From Citrobacter amalonaticus Y19 (lineage in GTDB: Bacteria; Pseudomonadota; Gammaproteobacteria; Enterobacterales; Enterobacteriaceae), in NCBI RefSeq assembly GCF_000981805.1, contig NZ_CP011132.1:1922001-1986000 (forward strand): DNA of 64,000 nt. Direction: 5' to 3'. The notes beneath the pieces were generated by a model. The model saw only the letters and a list, made by a program, of their open reading frames with translations. It searched no databases and had not been told where the DNA came from. This document shows positions 50,477-59,603 of the stretch, piece after piece. How positions within the stretch are numbered: the stretch's first letter is position 1; each line of letters opens with the position of its first letter. A program made the position numbers and the translations under genes.

Positions 50477-50504
50477 TTGGAAATCAGAAAGATATTTCTG
50501 GGAA

Positions 50505-50843
50505 TTAACAGAGCTTTTCTGCTCGTTCAATAAACGGTGCCAGGCTCATTTTTTCACCTGGTTTTGCCGGATCGTCAATCTGAATCACTGACAGAGGTTG
50601 TGCCGTCGTTTTGCCGCTTGCCACCTGCTCTTGCGCGATATCGTTCAGCGGATACTGCACGAGTGTGCTGGGGTTAATCACATACAGCGCGTTTCCCGGC
50701 CGACAGGTCAGCATGACCTCTTCGCGATTGAACGCCCACTTGTCTTTGCCAATTTCAAAGCGGCTCACGGTGATGACCTGCGGCGCCGCCAGCGCAACCC
50801 CTGAACTGGTCAGAAGCAGCAAAGAAAGAATCACTTTTTTCAT
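50505..50843 (-). CDS. yebY: YebY, periplasmic DUF2511 protein
   Basis: A 112-residue precursor with a signal peptide (KKVILSLLLLTSSGVALA, cleavage near residue 20). The mature part has two Cys (MLTCRPGN and the C-terminal Cys). It matches E. coli YebY. It lies 16 bp after yebZ in the yobA-yebZ-yebY group; in E. coli these genes respond to copper. The ATG at 50843 fits the homologue; the longer frame runs into yebZ. Confidence 0.93.
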   Translation of the reverse strand: MKKVILSLLLLTSSGVALAAPQVITVSRFEIGKDKWAFNREEVMLTCRPGNALYVINPSTLVQYPLNDIAQEQVASGKTTAQPLSVIQIDDPAKPGEKMSLAPFIERAEKLC

Positions 50844-50859
50844 GAATTTTGCCTGTCCC

Positions 50860-51732
50860 TCAGAACGGTTCCAGCGTCGCAAACAGGCTGACGATTGCCA
50901 GCACGACGGCGCCGATTCCCCATTCGATCTTCGTCATCCAGATAAAGTACAGATTGATGCGTCGACTATCCTGGCGCATTCGTGGTACGAGAAGATACCG
51001 ATTCGCCAGCGCGATTGCCACCATTAGCAGGACAAGTGCACATTTTAGCAAAAGCAGTTGCCCCCACACGGTTCGCCACGGAACTAAAAAAACCTGTATA
51101 AACAGGATATTGGCAATACCGGTTAGCAACACGCCAGCCACCGCAAGATGCCCATAACGGGAAAAACGCATCATGGTGTAAACCGCCTGCTGCTGCCAGC
51201 GCCCTCTTGCCATCTGCATACAGTAAATCACCGGCAACAGACCGCCAAACCAGGCGGCAGCGCAAATTAAATGCAGCGCATGATTTGTCTGCTGGAGCGC
51301 GCCAATAACGCCAGAGTGCAACGTGGCATGCCCAACCCCCGTCAATAGCGCAAACTGCGCGAGGGTTAAGAGCAGCAATAGCCGCGGTAAATTACGCGGC
51401 ACAATCAGCGCAGCAACCAGCGTGACCAGCGCCAGAACAATCTGCCAGAGCCACACCCCGCCAAACTGGGTTTGCAATACCATGTTCCAGACAGGTACAG
51501 AGATAACATCCTGCCAGCCGGACCCCATGAGGCCACCCTGGATAGCCAGCATCAGTAACGCGCTCAGGAAACTCCACAATGCTGCATGCTGTTGCAAACG
51601 TAAGAAGCGTCGACTCATCAGACGGCGGACAGATACCGGTGCCAGCCACGCGCCGTAGAGCGCAGAGCCAAACACCAGCATCAGGGCGGTAAAATGGATG
51701 AAGCGGAGTGCAACCCAGGTCAGCGTCAGCAT
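50860..51732 (-). CDS. yebZ: YebZ, CopD-family inner-membrane copper protein
   Basis: A 290-residue protein with eight predicted helices, the E. coli length. Conserved His residues sit in membrane segments (WVALRFIHFTALMLVFG; GVGHATLHSG; NHALHLICAAAWFGGLLP), as expected for CopD. It probably takes copper from the CopC-like YobA into the cytoplasm or the membrane. It begins 2 bp after the yobA stop. Confidence 0.94.
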   Translation of the reverse strand: MLTLTWVALRFIHFTALMLVFGSALYGAWLAPVSVRRLMSRRFLRLQQHAALWSFLSALLMLAIQGGLMGSGWQDVISVPVWNMVLQTQFGGVWLWQIVLALVTLVAALIVPRNLPRLLLLLTLAQFALLTGVGHATLHSGVIGALQQTNHALHLICAAAWFGGLLPVIYCMQMARGRWQQQAVYTMMRFSRYGHLAVAGVLLTGIANILFIQVFLVPWRTVWGQLLLLKCALVLLMVAIALANRYLLVPRMRQDSRRINLYFIWMTKIEWGIGAVVLAIVSLFATLEPF

Positions 51733-51734
51733 GT

Positions 51735-52109
51735 TTATTTCACGCTAAACGTGTATTGCCCTTTGGTTTTATGTCCATCGACGGACACCACGTGCCAGTT
51801 CACCGTGTATTGACCCGGCTTCAGCGTTTCATCAAGCGGGACGATCAACTGTTTCTTATCCTGGTCGTTACGCTTCGCCTGAAGGGTTTTGATTCCCTCT
51901 TGCTGTGGACCGGTAATCGTCACGCCACTGAATCCGGGCTCGATACCTTCAGAGAAATTGAGCGTCAGCGCTTGCGGCGCGGCAGTAACTTCTGCATCCG
52001 CAGCCGGATACTGGTGTGTCAGATGCGCATGGGCCCATACGGTCGGCGTCGCCAGAACGGAGGCCAGAAAAAGAAGCGTATAACGAAAAGTACGTGCAGG
52101 AGAGACCAT
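51735..52109 (-). CDS. yobA: YobA, CopC-type periplasmic copper-binding protein
   Basis: A 124-residue precursor with a signal peptide that ends VWA|HAHL, so the mature protein starts with His (the histidine-brace copper site). The second copper His motif is in DWHVVSVDGHKTKG (here VNWHVVSVDGHKTKG). It is the first gene of yobA-yebZ-yebY and matches E. coli YobA in length. Confidence 0.94.
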   Translation of the reverse strand: MVSPARTFRYTLLFLASVLATPTVWAHAHLTHQYPAADAEVTAAPQALTLNFSEGIEPGFSGVTITGPQQEGIKTLQAKRNDQDKKQLIVPLDETLKPGQYTVNWHVVSVDGHKTKGQYTFSVK

Positions 52110-52246
52110 ATCAACTATTCCCTTTTGTTATGCCTTATCCAGAGAGGATAACCTTCAATAATGTTCGCGTCGACAATCTTCAATTGCGGCTTGCCATTCT
52201 GGCAGACTCTTAGTAACTTTTGCGCGCAACACCGGAGGAGAAGCCC

Positions 52247-52477
52247 ATGCACAAAAATCTGGCTCAGCTCGAACAGGCTGAAATGGACAAGGTAAACGTT
52301 GACCTGGCCGCTGCTGGCGTCGCGTTTAAAGAGCGCTACAACATGCCCGTTGTCGCCGAAGTCGTAGAACGCGAGCAACCCGCCCATCTGCGCGAATGGT
52401 TCCGCGAGCGTCTGATCGCCCACCGTCTGGCGTCCGTTTCGTTGTCTCGCTTGCCGTATGAGCCCAAACCCAAATAA
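52247..52477 (+). CDS. holE: DNA polymerase III subunit theta
   Basis: A 76-residue protein, the E. coli length. It binds the DnaQ (epsilon) proofreading subunit and stabilises it. A strong ribosome site (CGGAGGAG) precedes the ATG at 52247 (MHKNLAQLEQAEMDKVNVDL). The core EREQPAHLREWFRERLIAHR is intact. It is divergent from yobA. Confidence 0.96.
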   Translation: MHKNLAQLEQAEMDKVNVDLAAAGVAFKERYNMPVVAEVVEREQPAHLREWFRERLIAHRLASVSLSRLPYEPKPK

Positions 52478-52586
52478 TATTTTTGATGTAGAGTTACATA
52501 TCCTTACATATTGCCTGCTACAGTATAAGTATATTCTTATTCTATGATTTAAGGATGATTGTAGACAATATGAAAAGGAAGTCATT

Positions 52587-53243
52587 ATGTCACGCTGGAA
52601 AATAGCTGCTGCGCAGTATGAACCGCTAAAAACATCTATTCGCGAACATATCGCTCACCATCTGAATTTCATCGACGCGGCAGCCCGACAACAGTGTGAA
52701 CTGCTGGTGTTTCCTTCACTCTCATTACTCGGTTGTATGGACGAATCGCAGTCGCTGCCCGCACCGCCGGATATCAGTCTGTTACAGCCGCTCTCTCAGG
52801 CCGCCCACGCGCACCGCATGACGATTATTGCTGGCCTTCCGGTCGAGCATAACAACCGCTTTGTCCCTGGTATTGCTGTTTTTGCCCCGGGGATGACCTC
52901 TCCGCGCCTGTTTCATCAAAGCCACGGTACGTGTCTGTGCGAAGACCTGAAAACCATCAACGTGGTGGATGAACAACCGGAAGGTGTCGATATGGATCCG
53001 GCATGTTCTCTTTTTACGACCAGTCAAAGCGTCAGCGAACCCGAGTTGCTCACCTCAACGTCGCGGTTACAGCATTTCTCGCATAAATTCTCGATTGCCG
53101 TACTGATGGCCAATGCGCGGGGGAGTAGCGCATTATGGGATGAAAGCGGGCAACTTATTGTCCGCGCCGATCGCGGTTCGCTATTATTAACCGGACAGCG
53201 CACCGCGCAGGGTTGGCAAGGTGATATCATTCCATTACGCTAA
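52587..53243 (+). CDS. yobB: YobB, degenerate nitrilase-superfamily protein
   Basis: A 218-residue protein that matches E. coli YobB. The nitrilase fold is visible in KIAAAQYEPL, LLVFPSLSLLG and the C-terminal NARGSSALWDESGQLIVRADRG. The Glu-Lys-Cys triad is not: PSL stands where active nitrilases have PEL/PEM, no Lys lies in the FHQSHG segment that usually holds it, and the CYDxRFPE block is missing, which explains the short length. It is therefore probably not a hydrolase. The gene is 23 bp upstream of exoX. Confidence 0.9.
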   Translation: MSRWKIAAAQYEPLKTSIREHIAHHLNFIDAAARQQCELLVFPSLSLLGCMDESQSLPAPPDISLLQPLSQAAHAHRMTIIAGLPVEHNNRFVPGIAVFAPGMTSPRLFHQSHGTCLCEDLKTINVVDEQPEGVDMDPACSLFTTSQSVSEPELLTSTSRLQHFSHKFSIAVLMANARGSSALWDESGQLIVRADRGSLLLTGQRTAQGWQGDIIPLR

Positions 53244-53266
53244 TCGTTTTCGGTCAGGAGTTTTCC

Positions 53267-53929
53267 ATGCTGCGCATCATCGATACTGAGACCTGTGGCC
53301 TGCAGGGCGGGATTGTAGAGATCGCCTCTGTCGACGTGGTTGATGGTAAAATCGTGAACCCTATGAGCCACCTGGTGCGCCCTGACCGACCGATCTCGCC
53401 GCAGGCCATGGCGATTCATCGCATTACTGAAGCGATGGTGGCGGATAAGCCGTGGATTGAAGAGGTCATCCCCCACTATTACGGCAGTGAATGGTATGTG
53501 GCGCACAACGCCAGCTTTGACCGTCGCGTGCTGCCAGATATGCCGGGCGAGTGGATTTGCACCATGAAACTTTCCCGCCGCCTGTGGCCGGGTATTAAGT
53601 ACAGCAATATGGCGCTCTACAGGTCGCGCAAACTGAACGTGCAAACCCCTGCGGGACTGCACCACCACCGCGCGCTCTATGACTGTTATATCACCGCCGC
53701 GCTGCTCATCGATATCATGAATACCTCCGGCTGGACGACAGAGCAGATGGTCGACATCACCGGGCGACCAGGGTTACTGACCACCTTTACCTTTGGCAAG
53801 TATCGCGGCAAAGCCGTCTCGGATGTCGCTGAGCGCGATCCGGGCTATCTGCGCTGGCTGTTTAACAACCTTGACAGCATGAGCCCGGAACTGCGCTTAA
53901 CGCTCAAGCACTATCTGGATAACGCTTAA
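53267..53929 (+). CDS. exoX: Exodeoxyribonuclease X
   Basis: A 220-residue DEDDh 3'-5' exonuclease, the E. coli length. Exo I is IIDTETCGLQGGIVEIAS, Exo II is YVAHNASFDRRVL and Exo III is HHHRALYDCYITAALL (His and Asp). It works in mismatch repair and UV repair. A GCAAG-type C-terminal motif follows (TFGKYRGKAVSDVAERDPGYLRWL). It overlaps the ptrB stop by 4 bp on the other strand. Confidence 0.96.
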   Translation: MLRIIDTETCGLQGGIVEIASVDVVDGKIVNPMSHLVRPDRPISPQAMAIHRITEAMVADKPWIEEVIPHYYGSEWYVAHNASFDRRVLPDMPGEWICTMKLSRRLWPGIKYSNMALYRSRKLNVQTPAGLHHHRALYDCYITAALLIDIMNTSGWTTEQMVDITGRPGLLTTFTFGKYRGKAVSDVAERDPGYLRWLFNNLDSMSPELRLTLKHYLDNA

Positions 53930-55986
53930 GCCTCACGGTTGCCGGGCAATGTCCCCTGCGCCAGGCCTATCAGGAACGCAAATTCCAGCGCAACCCCCTC
54001 CCAGGATTTAAAACGACCTGATTTTCCGCCATGCCCGGAATCCATGTCAGTGCACAGCAGCAGCAGATGGTCATCCGTTTTCAGCTCGCGCAGTTTCGCT
54101 ACCCATTTCGCCGGTTCCCAGTACTGGACCTGCGAGTCATGCAGCCCGGTGGTGACCAACAGATGCGGGTAAGTCTGCGCCCTGACGTTATCGTACGGGC
54201 TGTAGCTTTTCATGTAGGTGTAATACTGCGGATCTTTCGGATTCCCCCACTCTTCAAACTCCCCGGTCGTCAGGGGTATCGACTCATCGAGCATTGTGGT
54301 CACCACATCCACAAACGGTACCTGGGCAACCACGCCATGAAAGCGTTCGGGGCGCTCGTTGATCGCCACACCCATTAGCATTCCTCCCGCGCTGCCACCC
54401 ATGCCATAGCACAAAGAGGGCGAGCCGTAGCCCTGGGCGATCAGCGCATCGCAGGCATCGAGATAGTCATTGAAGGTATTGCGCTTTTTCAGGAACTTAC
54501 CGTCTTCATACCACTGCTGTCCCAGCTCGCCTCCACCACGTACGTGGACGATGGCATAAACAAATCCACGATCCAGCAAACTTAAGCGACTGCTGCTGAA
54601 ATCGGCGTCCATACTGGCTCCGTAGGAACCGTAGCCGTAGACCAACAGAGGATTTTGTCCCTTGCGAAAATGCTTCTGATGATAAACCAGCGAGACAGGC
54701 ACCTCGACGCCATCACGCGCGGTGATCCACAGGTGTTCGCTGCGATAGTTCGCGGCGTCAAATCCCGACACCTCTGTCTGTTTAATCACCCGTCGTTCGC
54801 CGGTGTCCATATCCAGTTCAAACAGCGTGTCCGGCGTGGTCATTGAGGAGTAGCCATAGCGCAGGCGCGACGTTTCCGGTTCCGGGTTATAAGCAAGCCA
54901 GGTGACATACGCCGGATCGTCAAAGGCGATCCCCACAACCTCGTGAGTTTTACGATTAATCTGCCGCAGGCTGGTTAAGCCGCGCTGGCGCTCTTCCACC
55001 ACCAGCCAGTCGGTAAAGAGGGTAAACCCTTCCAGCATGATAGCGTCGCGTGCCGGGATCAGCGTTTCCCACTGTTTCTCATCGCGCACACGCGTGCGAT
55101 AGAGGCCAAAATTTTTACCCTCACGGTTCGAGCGCAGATAGAACGCATGCTGATAGTGATCGAGGCTGTATTCATGATCCTTGCGGCGCGGCAGGAAGAT
55201 GAACGGTTCAGCATCGGCCAGTTCGGCATCCAGCAGCAAAACCTCGCTGGTCGTGGCGCTGGCCAGATGAATGACGATGTAATGTTTGGATGTCGTCTTG
55301 TGCAGGCTGACGTAGAAGGTGTCGTCTTTTTCTTCGTAAATCAGTTCGTCCTGCGTCGCCGGTGTGCCGATGGTGTGTCGCCAGACCTGCCAGGGCAACA
55401 GCGTCGTCTCATGCTTACGCACATAGTAGAAGGTCAGCGAATCATTCGCCCAGACAAGCTCGGGTTCCACGTTATCCAGCATCTCCGGATACCAGTTACC
55501 GTTTTCCAGATTGCGAAAACGGATCCCGTACTGACGGCGCGAAAGGTAATCCTCCGCCAGCGCCATGATGGTATTATCCGGCGTTATCGCCAGTCCCCCC
55601 AGCGTGTAAAACTCGCTGTGCGCCGCCCGTTTGTTGCCGTCGAGCAGCGTTTCCCAGTCATCCCACTCTTCGCTTAGCGCCGACTGACGTTGATAAATGG
55701 CGTACTCGCATCCAGGTTCATAGAGATGGCGATAACGATAACCGTTCTTCACGTACGGTGCGGAAGTATCACGGGGAGGAATGCGATCGATAATTTCTTT
55801 CAGCACACGTTCCTGCAACGCCTGCTGCGTAGACATGACCTGATGTCCGTAGCGGTTTTCTTGCTTCAGATAATCCAGCACATCCGGCTGCGAACGGGTG
55901 TCGTCCCGCAGCCAGTAGTAATTATCAATGCGTGTGTCGCCATGGAGAGTCATGGCGTGGGGAATGCGATTGGCTTTCGGCAGCAT
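53926..55986 (-). CDS. ptrB: Oligopeptidase B
   Basis: A 686-residue S9A serine peptidase, the E. coli length. A seven-blade beta-propeller (residues ~70-400) comes before the alpha/beta-hydrolase domain with catalytic Ser in GMGGSAGGML, Asp near HDSQVQYWEPAKW and His in DSGHGGKSGR. It cleaves short peptides after Lys or Arg in the cytoplasm. The last residues overlap exoX by 4 bp. Confidence 0.96.
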   Translation of the reverse strand: MLPKANRIPHAMTLHGDTRIDNYYWLRDDTRSQPDVLDYLKQENRYGHQVMSTQQALQERVLKEIIDRIPPRDTSAPYVKNGYRYRHLYEPGCEYAIYQRQSALSEEWDDWETLLDGNKRAAHSEFYTLGGLAITPDNTIMALAEDYLSRRQYGIRFRNLENGNWYPEMLDNVEPELVWANDSLTFYYVRKHETTLLPWQVWRHTIGTPATQDELIYEEKDDTFYVSLHKTTSKHYIVIHLASATTSEVLLLDAELADAEPFIFLPRRKDHEYSLDHYQHAFYLRSNREGKNFGLYRTRVRDEKQWETLIPARDAIMLEGFTLFTDWLVVEERQRGLTSLRQINRKTHEVVGIAFDDPAYVTWLAYNPEPETSRLRYGYSSMTTPDTLFELDMDTGERRVIKQTEVSGFDAANYRSEHLWITARDGVEVPVSLVYHQKHFRKGQNPLLVYGYGSYGASMDADFSSSRLSLLDRGFVYAIVHVRGGGELGQQWYEDGKFLKKRNTFNDYLDACDALIAQGYGSPSLCYGMGGSAGGMLMGVAINERPERFHGVVAQVPFVDVVTTMLDESIPLTTGEFEEWGNPKDPQYYTYMKSYSPYDNVRAQTYPHLLVTTGLHDSQVQYWEPAKWVAKLRELKTDDHLLLLCTDMDSGHGGKSGRFKSWEGVALEFAFLIGLAQGTLPGNREA

Positions 55987-56073
55987 GTCATTGTTCTTTC
56001 GTCTTTATACACCCTCTAAGGGTGGCAAAACTGACGAATGATGCAAGCGAAACATGCCGCCGGAGGTATTGGG

Positions 56074-56733
56074 TTAACCGGGTAACGCCTGTTTTTGCTG
56101 TTTTAAGTCCTGCTCGATACCGTCACGGACATCCTGTGGGATCTTCAGCGCATCGCCCAGCGCGTTCAGGTAGCTGCGTTCCATAAAGTGGTCGATGTCA
56201 ATCGCTGCACAACTGAGGAAATAGATCTCCAGCGCTTCTTCCTCGTTGCGGATCCCCTGCGCCAGACGCTGCGGATCCAGCGGTTGCTCAATCGCCTGCT
56301 CAATGAGCGCGCGCCCCTGCTCTTCAACGCCCGCTTCACGCAGTTGTTGTTCGATTGCCGCCCGCTCTTTGGCGTCGATGTGACCGTCACTTTTCGCCGC
56401 GAAAACCAGCGCCAGGATCAGGCGTTCGGTACGGACATCCAGTGGTGTACTTTGTGCGCCAAACTGCGGTTCATCCTGATGAGCCGCGCGGACTTTATCC
56501 TTGTACTTGTTCCACAACACGGTACCTGCCACCGCGCCGCCACCAACCAACAGCGCGCTGGTGCCATATTTGCTGAGCAGTTTGCGGGAGGATTTGCTGG
56601 CGACCAGTAATCCTGCCAGACCACCCAGCGCACCGGGTACCAGCAGCTTACTTAATCCCTGTTCACCCGAGGAGGATGAAGACGATCCGTTTTGCCCGAG
56701 AAGAGAGTGTAATTGATTAAGCCAGTTAGCCAT
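56074..56733 (-). CDS. yebE: YebE, TerB-like DUF533 inner-membrane protein
   Basis: A 219-residue protein, the E. coli length. The N-terminal third has a glycine-rich hydrophobic region (LVPGALGGLAGLLVASKSS; TSALLVGGGAVAGTVLWN) and the rest is an all-helical TerB fold (LVFAAKSDGHIDAKERAAIEQ). In E. coli it is one of the strongest CpxR targets. The ATG at 56733 (MANWLNQL) fits the homologue. Function is unknown. Confidence 0.94.
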   Translation of the reverse strand: MANWLNQLHSLLGQNGSSSSSSGEQGLSKLLVPGALGGLAGLLVASKSSRKLLSKYGTSALLVGGGAVAGTVLWNKYKDKVRAAHQDEPQFGAQSTPLDVRTERLILALVFAAKSDGHIDAKERAAIEQQLREAGVEEQGRALIEQAIEQPLDPQRLAQGIRNEEEALEIYFLSCAAIDIDHFMERSYLNALGDALKIPQDVRDGIEQDLKQQKQALPG

Positions 56734-56827
56734 TTTATCCCTCAAGTACTGACAATGAATTCTCAAAGCGTACCCGAGGGGATGTCAGGAAATGTCTGCC
56801 AGCGCTAAAGATGCGCAAATGTTCGCA

Positions 56828-57181
56828 CTACTGCGGGCGGTATTCCGCCGTGCCGGCCTTGCAATCGACCTTCACCTGATAATGAATATCCGCGCTTTTC
56901 CCGCGTACGGTTAGCGGCACCGTCCATTTTCCGTCCTGCCCGGTAATCTCTTTCGGATTCACCCAAACAACCGGATCGGCCTGCCCCACCCGTTTTTGAT
57001 CGTCTGCCCAGCGCACCACGCGATTTTGCTGGTAATCACGTTTCACACTTGCGGCAATGCCTGCCGCATCGAGCCCCTCACACTGGGGGAATTTCACAGT
57101 TTTACTGTCGGTGTCCGCAGCAGACACCGACAGACTGGCACCTAACAACAACAGGCTGATTAACGCACTTGTTCTTTTCAT
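56828..57181 (-). CDS. yebF: YebF, exported colicin-M-immunity-like protein
   Basis: A 117-residue precursor with a signal peptide (ISLLLLGASLSVSA, cleavage near residue 21). The mature protein has Cys in PQCEGLDAAG and KVDCKAG, which form the disulfide seen in E. coli YebF, and the conserved core VKRDYQQNRVVRWADDQ. E. coli YebF leaves the cell through the outer-membrane porins. It lies between yebE and yebG on the same strand. Confidence 0.95.
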   Translation of the reverse strand: MKRTSALISLLLLGASLSVSAADTDSKTVKFPQCEGLDAAGIAASVKRDYQQNRVVRWADDQKRVGQADPVVWVNPKEITGQDGKWTVPLTVRGKSADIHYQVKVDCKAGTAEYRPQ

Positions 57182-57254
57182 ACTTTTCCTTTACCCGATA
57201 GCACATTGATTCAGGAAAAAGCATGGTACAAAACGTCAGGAGCGCAAGTCAGAT

Positions 57255-57545
57255 TCAGGCGGCCTGAGTATCGTCTCCGGCAGAGGCGTCATTCTCAACC
57301 GCCTGCGGAGAAGGTAATTTACCGGTTTTAAGAATGGTGCTCAGCACCTCTTTTTGCTCTGCCAGCCACAATGACAGCGCTTCACGCTGTTCGTCTTCCA
57401 GTGCTAAGGGTGATTGTTCAAGCCAGGTGTCGAGCAGATCCGCCGTATCCAGCATCTTGTCATACGCATCGGCTTCCTTTTTGCTGGTAAATGACATTTT
57501 TTCCTCACCTTCCCGAATGACTACGTATTTAACTTCAACCGCCAT
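57255..57545 (-). CDS. yebG: YebG, SOS-induced protein
   Basis: A 96-residue protein, the E. coli length (MAVEVKYVVIREGEEKMSFT at the start). It is a DNA-damage-inducible gene in E. coli; its role is unclear. A LexA box lies 20 bp upstream of the ATG. The acidic C-terminus (ENDASAGDDTQAA) differs from E. coli. Confidence 0.95.
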   Translation of the reverse strand: MAVEVKYVVIREGEEKMSFTSKKEADAYDKMLDTADLLDTWLEQSPLALEDEQREALSLWLAEQKEVLSTILKTGKLPSPQAVENDASAGDDTQAA

Positions 57546-57565
57546 GTTGCAGCCTCTTAATATTA

Positions 57566-57581
57566 CTGTATTTATGTACAG
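57566..57581. promoter_or_regulatory. LexA box of yebG
   Basis: CTGTATTTATGTACAG, a full CTG-N10-CAG box, 20 bp before the yebG start. Confidence 0.92.
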
Positions 57582-57625
57582 TATATTCTATTTTACCGCT
57601 GAAATCAACCTGGCAATAAAGACAG

Positions 57626-57641
57626 ACGCAAACGTTTTCGT
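57626..57641 (+). promoter_or_regulatory. PurR operator of purT
   Basis: ACGCAAACGTTTTCGT matches the PurR consensus ACGCAAACGTTTNCGT. It lies 35 bp before the purT ATG. PurR with hypoxanthine or guanine represses purine synthesis genes. Confidence 0.9.
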
Positions 57642-57676
57642 ATATACTGCGGCCAAATTTGTTGGGGGATATCTTC

Positions 57677-58855
57677 ATGACGTTATTAGGCACAGCGCTG
57701 CGTCCGGCAGCAACTCGGGTGATGTTATTGGGTTCAGGCGAACTGGGTAAAGAAGTGGCTATCGAGTGCCAACGCCTCGGCGTGGAAGTCATCGCGGTGG
57801 ACCGATATGCCGACGCGCCGGCCATGCATGTCGCGCATCGTTCACACGTCATCAATATGCTGGATGGCGACGCGCTTCGCCGCATCGTTGAACTGGAAAA
57901 ACCGCACTATATAGTACCGGAGATTGAAGCCATCGCCACGGACATGCTGGTGACGCTGGAACAGGAAGGGTTGAACGTCGTGCCCTGCGCACGCGCGACC
58001 AGACTGACGATGAACCGTGAAGGTATCCGCCGCCTGGCGGCGGAAGAACTGGCGCTACCTACCTCGACCTTCCGTTTTGCCGACAGCGAAGCCACCTTCC
58101 GCGACGCGGTGACGGAAATCGGTTATCCCTGCATTGTCAAACCGGTAATGAGTTCTTCCGGCAAAGGACAAAGCTTCATTCGTACTGAAGCCCAACTGGC
58201 GCAAGCGTGGGACTACGCGCAACAGGGCGGTCGCGCGGGTGCAGGTCGGGTGATCGTTGAAGGCGTCGTGAAGTTTGATTTTGAAATCACCCTGCTCACC
58301 GTCAGCGCCGTCGATGGCGTTCATTTTTGCGCCCCGGTGGGTCATCGTCAGGAAGACGGTGATTACCGTGAATCCTGGCAGCCGCAGCAGATGAGCGCAC
58401 TGGCGCTGGAACGCGCTCAGGACATTGCCCGTAAGGTAGTGTTAGCTCTGGGAGGTCATGGTCTGTTTGGCGTGGAGCTGTTTGTCTGCGGTGATGAGGT
58501 CATTTTCAGCGAAGTCTCCCCTCGCCCGCACGATACCGGCATGGTGACGCTGATTTCTCAGGATCTGTCGGAGTTTGCCCTGCATGTGCGCGCCTTCCTG
58601 GACCTGCCCGTAGGCGCCATTCGTCAGTATGGTCCGGCAGCCTCTGCGGTGATTTTACCGCAACTGACCAGTCAGGACGTGACGTTTGGCAATGTTCAGG
58701 GCGCCGTCGGTGCCGGTTTGCAGGTCCGATTCTTCGGTAAGCCGGAAATTGAGGGGTCGCGTCGTCTTGGTGTAGCACTGGCAGCGGCTGACAGCGTTGA
58801 TGAGGCGATTGAACGCGCGAAGAACGCGGCGGCCCAGGTGAAGGTGGCAGGTTAA
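57677..58855 (+). CDS. purT: Formate-dependent GAR transformylase 2
   Basis: A 392-residue ATP-grasp enzyme, the E. coli length. It makes formylglycinamide ribonucleotide from GAR, formate and ATP. The N-terminal domain starts VMLLGSGELGKEVAIECQRL; the ATP-grasp part has CIVKPVMSSSGKGQSFI, RVIVEGVVKFDFEITLL and VELFVCGDEVIFSEVSPRPHDTG (metal Glu residues). The ATG at 57677 fits the homologue. PurR control is visible upstream. Confidence 0.97.
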   Translation: MTLLGTALRPAATRVMLLGSGELGKEVAIECQRLGVEVIAVDRYADAPAMHVAHRSHVINMLDGDALRRIVELEKPHYIVPEIEAIATDMLVTLEQEGLNVVPCARATRLTMNREGIRRLAAEELALPTSTFRFADSEATFRDAVTEIGYPCIVKPVMSSSGKGQSFIRTEAQLAQAWDYAQQGGRAGAGRVIVEGVVKFDFEITLLTVSAVDGVHFCAPVGHRQEDGDYRESWQPQQMSALALERAQDIARKVVLALGGHGLFGVELFVCGDEVIFSEVSPRPHDTGMVTLISQDLSEFALHVRAFLDLPVGAIRQYGPAASAVILPQLTSQDVTFGNVQGAVGAGLQVRFFGKPEIEGSRRLGVALAAADSVDEAIERAKNAAAQVKVAG

Positions 58856-58865
58856 GGAACAGAGC

Positions 58866-58910
58866 CCGTAGGCCGGATAGTGGCGCTAACGCGTCTTATC
58901 GGGCCTACGG
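58866..58910. repeat. REP palindrome between purT and eda
   Basis: CCGTAGGCC...GGCCTACGG with an inner imperfect stem (GGATAGTGGCGC/GCGTCTTATC), the usual enterobacterial REP form. It lies between convergent genes and may protect both 3' ends. Confidence 0.85.
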
Positions 58911-58926
58911 TTTACACATTGATAGC

Positions 58927-59568
58927 TTACTGCTTCGCGCCTTCAACCGCTTCGCGCGCCAGTTTGGTGATGCGATCGTAATCACCGGCTTCCAGCGCGT
59001 CATTCGGCACCAGCCAGGAACCACCGATGCACAGCACACTTTTCAGCGCCAGGTAATCACGGTAGTTGGCCGGAGAGATGCCGCCCGTCGGGCAGAAACG
59101 CACCTGAGAGAATGGACCCGCAATGGCCTGCAACGCTTTGGTGCCGCCGTTGGCTTCCGCCGGGAAGAATTTGAACTCTTTCAGACCGTAGTCCATACCC
59201 AGCATCAGTTCAGAAACCGTGCTGATGCCCGGGATCAGCGGGATTGTACCTTCGGTTGCCGCTTTCAGCAGGGGCTCAGTCAGGCCCGGGCTGATCGCGA
59301 ACTGCGCGCCAGCAGCGGTGACGTCAGCCAGCTGCTGCGGATTCAGCACTGTACCTGCCCCGACAATGGCTTCCGGGACTTCTTTGGCGATAGCACGGAT
59401 AGCATCCATCGCACAGGCGGTACGCAAGGTCACTTCCAGTACGCGCACCCCACCTGCAACCAGCGCTTTTGCCATCGGCACCGCGTGTTCCAGTTTATTC
59501 ACTACGATCACCGGGACTACCGGGCCGGTGGTCAGGATTGCTTCTGCACTTGTTTTCCAGTTTTTCAT
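58927..59568 (-). CDS. eda: KHG/KDPG aldolase
   Basis: A 213-residue class I aldolase, the E. coli length. Schiff-base Lys in FKFFPAEANGG and catalytic Glu in RVLEVTLRT (Glu45). It splits 2-keto-3-deoxy-6-phosphogluconate to pyruvate and glyceraldehyde-3-phosphate, the last step of the Entner-Doudoroff path, and also acts on 2-keto-4-hydroxyglutarate. It lies 35 bp after edd. Confidence 0.97.
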   Translation of the reverse strand: MKNWKTSAEAILTTGPVVPVIVVNKLEHAVPMAKALVAGGVRVLEVTLRTACAMDAIRAIAKEVPEAIVGAGTVLNPQQLADVTAAGAQFAISPGLTEPLLKAATEGTIPLIPGISTVSELMLGMDYGLKEFKFFPAEANGGTKALQAIAGPFSQVRFCPTGGISPANYRDYLALKSVLCIGGSWLVPNDALEAGDYDRITKLAREAVEGAKQ

Positions 59569-59603
59569 CAGAGTTTTTCTCTCGCCTGATTACAAAAAAT
59601 ACC

